Assembly: GCA_949987705.1 (NCBI GenBank)
Contig: OX465281.1
Coordinates: 157,370,393-157,434,392, forward strand
DNA from: Thereva unica
Lineage: Eukaryota; Arthropoda; Insecta; Diptera; Therevidae
Direction of reading: 5' to 3'
DNA length: 64,000 nucleotides
The position numbers and the translations under genes were made by a program. Shown here piece after piece: positions 36,204 through 46,191 of this stretch (position 1 is the first letter of the stretch; each line of letters opens with the position of its first letter). Under the pieces are notes generated by a model, which saw nothing but the letters and a program-made list of their open reading frames with translations, had not been told where the DNA came from and ran no database searches.

Positions 36204-36669
36204 GCTGCGTTCTTTTTACACCGAGATCCCACTCAGATCATTAACTTACAAGCAAACCAACAACAACAACTTGATCCAAAAAAGATTTGGATCAAAATCT
36301 GTGATACAAAAATAGCTTGTGTAACAACCATACCCAAGACACATCTCATTGGAAAATCCAGAGCTTTTATAATTTTGTTCTGTTTTCTTTAATTTTAAGG
36401 GTTGATAGCTCTGCAAAATTTCATAAATTTATTTGGAAAAATGATTGAAAGTTACCTTTTGTTAATTTTGGAAGTCAATTAAACATTTTTATAAATTCTT
36501 TTTAAATCAGAAATATTTTTAATAAGTTTTAGAGACTGATATAAATTGCGACAGAACATATCAAAAATCAGAACTACAACTGTAAAAAACTAAATTGCTT
36601 CCATGATCCAAGTGCGTTCTTTTATGCTCGGCTGATCTGATCTAGATCACGGTGTAAAAAGAACGCGGC
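36204..36669. mobile_element. MITE with TA target site (466 bp)
   Basis: The ends gctgcgttctttttacaccg and, inverted, gccgcgttctttttacaccg are flanked by TA on both sides (36202-36203, 36670-36671), as in Tc1/mariner-type elements. The inner arms also pair around gatc(a)gatc. There is no coding capacity. Confidence 0.8.
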
Positions 36670-37220
36670 TAGTGTAACCTTTAAATTGAGCGGCATTTGG
36701 GCAATAGTTTACCGCTGAAAGAATAACGCAATGCTGATTTTGTCGCCGGTGTTTGGAGGAATCAGAAGAAGATTATTACCGATCGGCTCATCAAGGTGCC
36801 AAGCCATTTAAAAGGAGATAACTGAACAGAGTTTGCACTATATTTTGTCGCTGGAGAAACAGCGTAATTTCTATTTTGATACTAGCGGTAGGGAGGTAAA
36901 TGAATCTAATTCCGCTGAATCGGGTTAATCTTGATATCCAAAAAGCGTATTCGTGCTCGTTTGTTTGCTGAACTATATATTTTCCCATACGAGATTTAAT
37001 ATTTTCTGTTTACTGAATTGTATCGGTTGCAGTTATTTTAAATAATCGAGCAACTAATCTCTTAAGGATATGTTTGCATCGCAAGTTATGTCAAGTTAAG
37101 CGGGTTGTATCACAAATCCGTTGTTTCAAGTTATTTTATGTCAAAAAATTTAAAAGATACGTTATAAAAAAGTGCGTTTTTTTGGAAAAAAAAAATAAAA
37201 AAAAATATGTGCAGGTGTGA

Positions 37221-37547
37221 GTGGATGTTCATTTGCATGCACATGATCTGTCACATCTCAGGATTCCTCATACATATTTTTTCAATATTGAGCAATTATT
37301 TCCAAAGCATTCTACATTAGGTCAAGCAGTTGATGTTATTAAAAGCATAACAGCTGCGTTGGAGAAAGACAGAAATAGTATAGAAAACTTTCAGAAGGGT
37401 TGGGATGAGATAGAGAAATTTTCGAATGCAATCGAAATTTCCTTAGAGCCGTTACGAATGTCTAAAATACGAAGACAACCAAATAAGTTGAATGATTTCA
37501 TAGTCGATACCACGTCAGTTTTCGATGAAACAAGACAGATTCTATAA
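37221..37547 (+). pseudogene. hAT transposase fragment (DUF4371/zf-MYM type)
   Basis: The frame carries LGQAVDVIKSITAALEKDRN, a helical segment with ENFQKGWDEIEKF and a basic motif PLRMSKIRRQPNKLN. This is the pattern of the helical insertion between catalytic parts in DUF4371-type hAT transposases ('L...R......F...w......a.......PR...RQ'). It lies 290 bp inside the right TIR of the 4-kb hAT. No C-terminal dimerisation block (the W...... .fP.l) is visible. It cannot be functional alone. Confidence 0.55.
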
Positions 37548-37845
37548 TTTAGCGTTGTTAATTAACATTGAAAATTTATTTTTACAGAATATAAGCGCAG
37601 ATCAAGTCTTGCAGGAACTTTTAAAGAAAAGTAGAAGAGTAAATTTCAATTAATGAATATAATATTTATATTTATTTCTAACTTTTAATTATATTTAATT
37701 CTAACTACCTAAGTAGTCTACATACTTCAAAATTTAAAAAAAAAATAGTTTTTTTGTTTAACCTCTGTCTGCGGTGAGTCGGTAACGATGCTTTAAAATC
37801 TGGCTCAGCCCAGCAAAAATTCATTGCTACGCCCATGACTTCATC

Positions 37846-38818
37846 CAAAATATATAGTATATACATATATAACCCATATTTTAAGATTTTCGCTGAAATA
37901 GACCATCATACATTGCGAATAATTTGACCCACCCTAATGTATATGTATAGTTATTGTACTTTATTTTAATTTTATAAACTTTAATTTAATTATATTTTAA
38001 TAGTATGCAATCTTTCCAAGCGTTCAGGCCAATTCTGAACTACGCTGGAATATATTTCGCTGGAATTTTATAAATATTTCAAAGACTACTGTTTTATATA
38101 TGATGGGCTTTGGGCAGGGTATGCTTTAAAAAATTTGCTTTGTAATATTTTGTATTTGCACTTTGTAATATTTAAGTACCGCTATTTCTCAAACTACCCA
38201 ACATATTGGCAAAATATTGCGCATACGTAATACTAGTCACTAGTACTCAAAATGTACGAAATATGAAGATCGATTCCCGGACGTTGGTCGAATTTTCATG
38301 GAATGGGCCCAGCTAAAGCTAATGATTTGAACAAATTTTCATTTTTAAACCAGGAATCACTTTGAAATTCTTCTCCATAATCAATAGTAGGTACGGAGTA
38401 TTACATATTTCACATAGTAGGTACGGAGTATTACATATTTCACAATTTGTAAATTCAACAGCTACAAAAATGACGCCAACCTATAAAGAGAAAATTAAGT
38501 TATGTGTTATAATGTCCAATACTTCTCTATGCGCACGTACTTGACGTAGCTACAAATATTTGAAAAATATCCACTGCGTGAAACTATTGTTACATAATAT
38601 TCATTATTTGAAAAGCAATTTCAAATTGATACCTGGTGAAATGGTTTTTGCATTATTGACTCTTGAATTATGTAGCATAAGAAAATTACGAACTAAGGAT
38701 ATTTTATATATTTCTCGCCATATATAAATAGTGGTTAAGGTTTATATGTTGTAGGTATTAGATCAATTATATTTCTTAAGTTTAATTAACATTTATATTT
38801 ATTATAATTATGTTATAT
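37846..38818. other. AT-rich flank, nothing coding
   Basis: The only structure is a direct duplication, agtaggtacggagtattaca plus tatttcaca, at ~38385 and ~38416 (31-bp period). A long taatatttatat-rich stretch precedes the next element. Confidence 0.55.
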
Positions 38819-38826
38819 ATGTACAT

Positions 38827-39885
38827 TAGGGTGACCGTAAGAAATCGATGTCGGAATTTTATCAACGGGAACCCCACAAAATGATCAGCCTTTGCAGATT
38901 TTTAGATAGCCAAAGTTTTAGCACGATTGGAGCACGTTAAACCGTGCCGCTACTCGCTCAAAGTTGGCAAAATCTCAATTTTTTTGCTGAACGGCGGAGT
39001 TTCAGAGTCATATCTCCAGAACAGTCCATTCTACACCCACGGGTAATGTCTTAAATTAAAGGTAATTTTGTTCTACATAATTTATATTTATACATATTTA
39101 TTGTTATTTGTCGTCAAAAGGAGCTATAACAGCCTTTGTCGCCAAAAAAGTGATCTGGTACAGTGGGGGGGGGGCAAATTTTGGGTACCTCTAGGACCCC
39201 CTTAGAGGCCAATGCGATTTTTTTATTTTTTTTTAATGATAGTAGGGACTGTTACGAAGATTTTGAGGGGTCGTGGAGCCTCCTGAGACTATTTTTGGGG
39301 CCGTGGGAGGTAAAAATGTGGTTTTATTAGTGTATCTTACAAGTGCACCTGTAAAATGATGTAACTTGAATCTGCTCCCAGGACCCCAATGCAGGAAAAT
39401 GCGGATTTTTATATTATTTTATAATTATAGTCGATAGTTTTACGAAGATTTTAAGGGGTCTTGGAGCCTCGTACGATGGTTTTTGGGGCTCTGGGAGGTA
39501 AAAATGTGCTTATTCTTGGAGTGGGAAAAGGAGATTTTTTTGCTTAAATTATATATATAAAAGCACTGTAAATAGATGGATGTATATATAAATTGCGTGT
39601 TTATATATAAAGACAGTCGGAAAATGGGGGCAGTATTACCTTTAATTTAAGACATTACAAGTGGGTTTAGAATGGACCGTTCTGGAGATATGACTCTGAA
39701 ACTCCGCCGTTCAGCAAAAAAATGGAGATTTTGCCAACTTTGAGCGAGTAGCGGCACGGTTTAACGTGCTCCAATCGTGCTAAAACTTTGGCTATCTAAA
39801 AATCTGCAAAGGCTGATCATTTTGTGGGGTTCCCGTTGGCAAAATTCGCTAAAAAAAATTCTCCCTTATCACTACGGTCACCCTA
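38827..39885. mobile_element. hAT-like foldback MITE (1.06 kb, ~250-bp arms)
   Basis: The ends are tagggtgacc...ggtcaccct(a). The left arm 38827-39067 and right arm ~39635-39885 are near-exact inverted copies. The flanking 8-bp repeat atgtacat (38819-38826, 39886-39893) fits the hAT consensus, but it is itself a palindrome, so it could also be the tip of the arms. The spacer holds a duplicated GC-rich unit (ttacgaagattttgaggggt ... gggaggtaaaaatgtg) ~185 bp apart. It lies 48 bp beyond the MULE stop codon. Confidence 0.8.
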
Positions 39886-39932
39886 ATGTACATATAATGG
39901 TAAAAAAAATCTTATATTGATTTTGTAAAACT

Positions 39933-40258
39933 TCAATTATTCTTGGCATCATAACGTAAGGTATATATTAATAGTTCTGGAATAATTGTGTATGTTTCTT
40001 TCCGTGGAAGTGTTGAAGATTCGATGTCGTCATACTCAAACCATTTTGAGCCTCGCAAACAAACCGAAGTGTAATGGGAAATTGATTTACTATTATGCTC
40101 CATTATATTCATAACCCCTTTAAAGGCAATAGCTCCTAACAGTTTGAGGCTACTGTTTCCTAAACAGCTGTCGATTGCTACAGGGATATCTTTTAAAGCA
40201 ATTGGGTTGCTCATTTTGGTGTCATCCTTACTTATAATTTCTAGTAATGTTAGGTCAC
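39933..40258 (-). CDS. MULE transposase exon 5 with ubiquitin-protease-like histidine box
   Basis: The acceptor ttctatacag precedes 40258. The exon reads LLEIISKDDTKMSNPIA, SCLGNSSLKLLGAIAFKG, and then HYTSVCLRGSKWFEYDD and a short tail to the stop. In ubiquitin-specific proteases the late catalytic block is 'L.g.i.H.......GHY.a......W..fdD', and this exon follows it. Whether a matching Cys box exists upstream is not clear, so a deubiquitinase activity is only suggested. Confidence 0.6.
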
Positions 40259-40352
40259 CTGTATAGAAATATGCAATTCGTAATTAACCATTTGCAAGTA
40301 CTAATGAAAATTGTATTTATAACTACACTCGTCACAACAATTAGCGGCTCAC

Positions 40353-40372
40353 CTAAAATTTTCGAAAAATTT
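40353..40372 (-). CDS. MULE transposase exon 4, last piece
   Basis: Fourteen coding bases (40366-40353) plus the aaattt duplication copy (40367-40372) follow the foldback and end at the donor taggtgagc. Phase 1 matches the other exons. Confidence 0.55.
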
Positions 40373-41409
40373 GGCATTCTTCAATTGCCCATAACTTGGG
40401 CAAATTCCACTCCAAAAAATCAAACCAAATACCAAATTAAAGATTGGATCCTCTACTTTTTTTTTATGTCTGATAAAAAAATGTTTTTTTTCGATGCAGA
40501 TGGCGCTGCTGTCGATCAAAGAAAGTACTAAAATTCGTAAATTTTTTTTTTTCTTATTTAACAGGCGCAAACTTTTTTTTGCGCTATGAAACATGCTAAT
40601 CTGAGTTCAAAAACATAAAATTCAAAGTTTTTCCAACAAAATAGACTGTAATAAAGTTAGATTTCATTGGAAATTCGCAAAGTTATAGGGTTTTCAAAAA
40701 AAGGCAATTTTCGCGTTTTAAGCCAGAATTTCAACAAATTGCGATCAAAATCAATTTGGTTCAGCGTAAAAAAAGTTTTCGATTACATTGTTGAAATTCT
40801 GACCTGAGAAATCTTAATTTCGAGTTGTAAATCTTTTTTGATTCGAAAAAGCGATCGCTTAATCGGTTAAAGTAAACGTGTACCAAAAAAACTTTGTTTT
40901 TTTTTCTTTTAACCGCCGGCGTTTGCATTACCCAGAGTGTACCACGAGGAGGTCGCACGGTCGGATTTACACTCCAGAAGTTTTTTTTTTGTTTTTTGTG
41001 TTTTTTTGTAGTTTTTTAAAATTTTGTTGTTTTTTTTTAATTTTTCCAGAATTAAGGCTTAAAACGCGAAAATTGCCTTTTTTTTTTAAAACCCTATAAC
41101 TTCGCGAATTTCCATTGAAATCTAACTTTATTACAGTCTATTTTGTTGGAAAAACTTTGAATTTTATGTTTTTGAACTCAGATTAGCATGTTTCATAGCG
41201 CAAAAAAAAGTTTGCGCCTATTATATAAGAAAAAAAAAATTTACGAATTTTAGTACTTTCTTTGATCGACAGCAGCGCCATCTGCATCGAAAAAAAAAAC
41301 ATTTTTTTTATCAGCCATAAAAAAAGTAGAGGATCCAATCTTTAATTTGGTATTTGGTTTGATTTTTTGGAGTGGAATTTGCCCAAGTTATGGGCAATTG
41401 AAGAATGCC
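40373..41409. mobile_element. foldback element (1037 bp) in MULE exon 4
   Basis: The left arm 40373-~40735 (ggcattcttcaattgcccat...) and right arm ~41047-41409 are inverted copies, about 360 bp each, with a ~310-bp spacer. Flanks share aaattt (40367-40372, 41410-41415). That hexamer is a palindrome, but removing the element with one copy of it keeps the host exon in frame, which supports a true 6-bp duplication. No coding sequence. Superfamily unknown. Confidence 0.8.
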
Positions 41410-41491
41410 AAATTTGGTGGCAATGGTGATTCAACATTTCCAATATTTATTTCTGGATCAAAAATATCTGCTGTTTCATCTCTTATATCTC
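41410..41491 (-). CDS. MULE transposase exon 4, first piece
   Basis: The acceptor caaag precedes 41491. It encodes an acidic spacer (DIRDETADIFDPEINIGN) and is cut by the foldback at 41409. The last 14 nt of the exon lie on the far side, 40353-40366, with donor ggtgagc. Confidence 0.6.
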
Positions 41492-41849
41492 CTTTGAAAA
41501 AATTTTCAGTGAAAATTTAATGCCGTTTATTTTATTCTTTTAAAATTTTGAAAATTATATCTATATATTTCACGAAACGATTCAATACAACATTCTTGGT
41601 TATGAATTCTGTGTATTATCATGAATCAAAAACGCATAAACAAAATTATATAGCATGAAAATTAAAACAAAAACAATAATTTATTTAGGCACACCCCGTT
41701 GTAAATAAAATTATGATTTAGATAGTTAAAAGAATAAAGAGAAGCAAAACAAGAATATTGTTGATCCAGTATCATGTCGCAACTTGGTAAAACTTTGTAA
41801 ACAAATTTCAGGGCTATTCTAACAAAACTAATAATAATATGAAGTTTAC

Positions 41850-42335
41850 CTGTACTAGAATCAGAATCAACATCTAATCCTTCTGAAAAGTCAGCATCGA
41901 CAATTTTAATCTTGCCTTGTAAATATTTTAAATGTTCTTCGACGAACTTATCTATTCTCATTGGTAATTTGTTTGCAAAAACATCCTTTTTCAATACTTT
42001 TAATTCTGCCTCACTTGCAGTTGACGTAGCAGGAACTCGACCAAAACCAAACTTATCCCTGCAAACATTTGACCATAAGGGAAATAATCGCAAATGATCT
42101 AATACACGGTTTCCAATCAATGGCAGGTGATATGCGTTTGCTTCAATCCCGTCTTCTTTTCCGAGAGCTTCCAATATATTGCATTTCATGGCATTTCCCC
42201 ACTTATACCAAGAATTATCTCTAGACCTCATATCTGGTAGTTCAATTTCCTCGTTAGAATTTGAAACCGCATTTTCTTCATCCTCAGTATTGAATTGTTC
42301 ATCAAGTACATCACTTAAAAGTGTTTCGACAGTTC
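41850..42335 (-). CDS. MULE transposase exon 3
   Basis: The acceptor ttttattag precedes 42335. An acidic stretch (LSDVLDEQFNTEDEENAVSN) leads into NSWYKWGNAMKC, LRLFPLWSNVCRDKFGFG, then ATSTASEAELKVLKKDVF and LPMRIDKFVEEHLKYLQGK. The 'lPlW......S.a.vE...k..lf' order matches the region after the catalytic core in related proteins. The acidic residue in SEAE is a good candidate for the DDE glutamate. The donor caggtaaac is at 41850. Confidence 0.75.
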
Positions 42336-42731
42336 CTAATAAAATATTTTTTAATACAAGTTTTTGTGAGATAAACTAAAAAATATTAAATAGGTAATCA
42401 GAAAAGTTGAAAAAGTAAATAATATTTTTTTTATTCCACCAATCCATATTTAACCACAAACAAAAATTTGGCGTGCTTTATCAAATTGAATCCTTATTAA
42501 TTTTCGTATTTATTAGTTAAATCATAATATTTTTTGCATTTTTGCTACAATTTCTGAAACATTTGTAAACTGAGCGCCACAAGCTTTTCCTTTTACGTAC
42601 AGGTGGATTAAAAAAAGTGAATGTGTGTTCACCAAGCACGTTGGAATTGAAACTTCAAAGTCACAGAAATGGAAAATTTGTGAGGAAAACGAAGAATTTA
42701 ACTATATTCATTTATCCGTATTCTTTTTTAT

Positions 42732-43000
42732 TCAAATATTCACCAAAACCAGTGATTGAACTGAGATTAAAAAGTAGGACAAGATCGTAGGTGATTTATC
42801 TTCATTCAAATAGTTACAACATACAGCGTCAATCGGTATTCCAGATCTTGTTGCTATTATTTTATCATTATTCAGCTTCAATTTGAATCTTTTGTTTAAG
42901 AAGTCCATCAATGGTTGTTCATAAATTATGCGTTTGTGATCTAATCTCCGTTTTAAAGGGATAATTGATAGTTTTGTTTCAATAAAACAAACTAGTAGTT
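42732..43000 (-). CDS. unrecognised short frame in the intron
   Basis: An open frame of about 88 codons on the minus strand reads LSIIPLKRRLDHKRIIYEQP, LMDFLNKRFKLKLNNDKIIA and TRSGIPIDAVCCNYLNED before its stop at 42732. The composition looks protein-like rather than low-complexity. I do not recognise it. It could be a fragment of another transposon or an alternative exon. Confidence 0.25.
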
Positions 43001-43559
43001 ACTATTATACTTTATTAATAGGAAACAAGCGCGTTAATTTATCGTGTATATTTATTCGTTAGCGGTCTAAATCAGACTAACTTTCTCATTTAATATTAAT
43101 TGTTACGTTACGTTAACTGCATGATGTTTGGGGTTGCCAGATATTTTCTACAATGGTTGTGCTTCTAGCTTGGTGAAATTTACATTAAAATCACTGCTTA
43201 ATATCATTAGTTTTTCACTGGAATATTTGTTTATTAAAGCTACACCTTCTGTTGCATATGGTAGTAGTAATTGTGTGTGAACTCTATTATTTCACTAATT
43301 CTTTTATTTGGAGATATATACCACCAAAGGCAGAACCAGCTATTGCCCTAACTAAAACCCCAAAAGTAGATTTGGCCCCAAAAGTAGATTTGGCCACAAA
43401 ACCACCTATTGCTTTAACTCTCAAAAGTTGGCTCGGCAACAAAGCATAAACTAACCCCACAAAGACAAACTTTTCCTGCAGAAGCAGCTTTTCCCCTAAC
43501 TAAAACTCCAATAAGGATTGGCGTACTTCCCCTTAGCCTGCCTACTATGTCAATTCCCC

Positions 43560-44230
43560 TCGATTTCACGGAAAGTTACTCTAAAAAAGTTTCACTTCAA
43601 AAATATTTTATACTTTTAGTTCATCTTACTAAACTTTTTGAAGTGAAAACTTCTTTAGGCGCGTTGAGCGATTTTTAGTAGGATATGAGTTCGCGAGACC
43701 GACACGGTTATACAAATTAAAATTTTGCGCATATGGACAGTTCGCGTGAAAGTTTGACCATATGTAAAAAATTAAGTCGACGGTTCCAGATTTTTGCATT
43801 TGTGTTCCGCGACCCAACGACCAAGGGCGGCCAACACAAAATTGCGTAAGACATACAGGCTGTATTGATAAACCAGTAAAAGTCAAGGCTCCAAACCACC
43901 AAGTCAAAGTCGTCAAAGTCAAATTTTGTTTCTTTTTCACTAAAATTTCAAAGTCAGCCAAATTGTCCAAGCTTTCCAATTTTGTAAAAAATATATGTTT
44001 TGGATAAAAAGATGGTTGAAGTTGAAATTTTAATGAAAAAAAAAAACTTTGACTTTGACGACTCAAATATCCCATATGGCTACAAAAATACAGAGTGATA
44101 TGTAAACCTCTACCAGCGAATTTCAAAACGCACTGGCGACTAAATTGTTAGGCCCCCCACATTCCTCTATCCACAACCTATCCACAGTCGGCCGTTTTGT
44201 TACTTTCAGCAATACACCCTGTTTAAAAAA
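43560..44230. repeat. dispersed repeat in intron 3
   Basis: It contains 'tttttgaagtgaaaacttctttaggcg' type sequence shared with ~6300, and the 43960-44225 part shared with 9370-9840. The frame at 43629-44126 on the minus strand has no domain and belongs to the repeat. Confidence 0.5.
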
Positions 44231-44438
44231 CTAAAAATATACTATTATTTTAAAATAAACTAAAATGTAAAAAAAACTGTCATTGGTGACTGCCGACAGA
44301 CATGCAAAAACCAATCTTATTATACAATAAATACATAAATCCCCACCCCTTGGGAGCGGGTGAGTGGGTGGAGATAAGTAGGGATAACTTTTTTTCAGGA
44401 AATGTATAATGACTTTTGCGGTAACTTAATATTTAGAT

Positions 44439-44864
44439 CAGCGGTGTCCAACACCATCGCCACTAGCCACATGTGGCGAATAGACTAGGTGAATGTGGCG
44501 AATGCAACATTGAAATACATCTTTCATATTTCTTCGAGTATTAAAATTAGCTAGTTTTGTAAACCAATTTCTTAGAAAAATCTTTTAGATTAATCACTAT
44601 TACAGTTATTTGAACTAGCTTCTCTCAGGATTACTTTGTCACCGGTTCTGAAACTAGTCAATTTCTCACTAGTGCTAAACGTATCACTAATTTGTAAGAA
44701 GACAGCTTATTCCGTTTACGTTCATCATACTGGGAAGTTGATCTTGTTGACCGAAGGGGTCAAACACACATCCCAACTAGTTTATAATTATTTTTAATGT
44801 GGCGAATGAAATTATTTTAAAATAGCGATTGTGGCAACAAACAAATTTCTGTTGGACACCGCTG
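44439..44864. mobile_element. hAT-type MITE (426 bp)
   Basis: The TIRs are cagcggtgtccaacacc and, inverted, cagcggtgtccaacaga. The flanking 8-bp repeat atttagat (44431-44438, 44865-44872) fits hAT. Internal repeated 'atgtggcgaat' is subterminal. It is located in the MULE intron, so it need not have harmed the gene. Confidence 0.95.
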
Positions 44865-44951
44865 ATTTAGATATTAAATGATTAAAATGATATATTGTAG
44901 TAGGTACATTAGGAAACTTATAAAATAATTAATTTATTTATTATAAAATAC

Positions 44952-45709
44952 CTGTGATTTTCATTCTTAGTAGATTCTTAGCCTTTTCACATAAGGATGA
45001 ATGTCCATTTGCCAATTTACCATCTGTTTCGCTGTAGCATAGGGCAAATAGAGCTTTCAATAAAATTTCAGCATCATTTTTATCGCGACACATAACTAGT
45101 TCGCCGATCACACCCATATAAAACCTTTTAATACGTATCAATTTTACATTTTTCAAAAGTCTGGAGTATATTTTGATGAAATGGGCTACGTCCAAACTTA
45201 TATAAATACCAGGTAAAGTTGACCCATAGCATGCATCAGCATACTGCTCAACAGTTCCATATCCCGTGTACGCTCTAGAAATGGCATTTAATAATGCTTT
45301 AGAAAAATCAACGACGATTTCGTTTGGAGAATGGCCAGACATTTTTTTGAACGTTGTTAAAAAGTACTGGATGTTATTCGTGTCATGATGCTCCGAAAGC
45401 ATTTGAGCAACAGTAAATTCTCCTGCTTCACAATTAATGGCTACCTGATATAAAAAAATAGGCCCACACGGCATATCAAACATTTTCTTCAGTGGTCTAG
45501 CAAAACCCCCAGAAGCGTCAATAGACATGCAACTGTTGCCTAAATCACAATACTTCGAAAAGACATGGATTTGCGAATTGGTCCAGTAGTGAATGAAAAA
45601 CGGCATTACACAGAAATGATGAATTTCGTTAGCGAATTCACTACAACTCATCATCTCCAAAGCTTTTAACGGATCCGAATGCAAATATTTCGATGCATTT
45701 TCTTCGTAT
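44952..45709 (-). CDS. MULE transposase exon 2, second half (catalytic core)
   Basis: It resumes in register after the gypsy left LTR. It contains FIHYWTNSQIHVF, CMSIDASGGFARPL (first acidic residue), EHHDTNNIQYFLTTFKKMSG, IVVDFSKALLNAISRAY (second acidic residue), and LDVAHFIKIYSRLLKN, whose His fits the zinc-like insertion of MULE catalytic domains. It ends SETDGKLANG...MKITG with donor caggtattt at the 44952 boundary. The candidate third acidic residue lies in this last part or in exon 3. Confidence 0.8.
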
Positions 45710-46191
45710 TGTTACGTTTTTACGGCTTAACGGATTCGTAGGATTAATTAAGGAATACACTTTTTAATAATCCACACAATAATTTATTTATTACAAACCA
45801 AACACAATTTAAAAATAAACACAATTCTTAGAGTTCACTATAATCACTAGCAAATTTAATAACTCGCACTATTCAATTCTAATTATCGCTTTTTATTTCA
45901 CTATAAATCACCACTTTTCACTTTGGAACACTTGTATCGCCTTTATAATCAAAAACTGACTCCATAGCGGCTGCCAGGCGCTTTTATATAGGCAGCTCCA
46001 CCTTTGTCTACTTTCTGGAACCTTCGTTTTCTGGTTCCTTGTGGTATGTTCTATGTTTCTTTTAGTTTAGACCAGCTTGAAGTTGTCTTCGCTTATCGCT
46101 CGTTAGTTTAGTACATAAATTCTTAATTCAGACAACAACCGAAAATCGTTGATTCATCCTCTCGACGAACAGAAGGCGCATAATCATCACA
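45710..46191 (-). repeat. gypsy 3' LTR
   Basis: On the minus strand it runs tgtgatgatt...aacgtaaca (TG..CA). The end of pol overlaps its first 69 nt. Confidence 0.95.

Larger units (their letters stand above)
33818..37837 (+). mobile_element. hAT transposon remnant, 4.0 kb, with nested repeats
   Basis: The terminal inverted repeat catgggcgtag returns as ctacgcccatg at the right. The 8-bp duplication acttcatc flanks both ends (33810-33817, 37838-37845). The interior holds a hAT transposase fragment near the right end, an RTE-like LINE fragment and a Tc1/mariner-like MITE. Most of the coding region is decayed or replaced. Confidence 0.8.
42336..44951 (-). other. intron 3 of the MULE gene with nested repeats
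   Basis: 2.6 kb between the donor at 44951 and acceptor at 42336. It holds a hAT MITE (44439-44864), a dispersed repeat (~43560-44230), a small duplicated segment (ccccaaaagtagatttggcc twice near 43360) and one short unassigned frame. The other introns of this gene are far shorter, so the length here comes from insertions. Confidence 0.6.

Noticed and set aside
39886..39932. MULE terminal inverted repeat next to the stop codon
   Set aside because: The nearby inverted repeat belongs to the hAT-like foldback; no matching sequence was found upstream of exon 1 at 56.2-57 kb.
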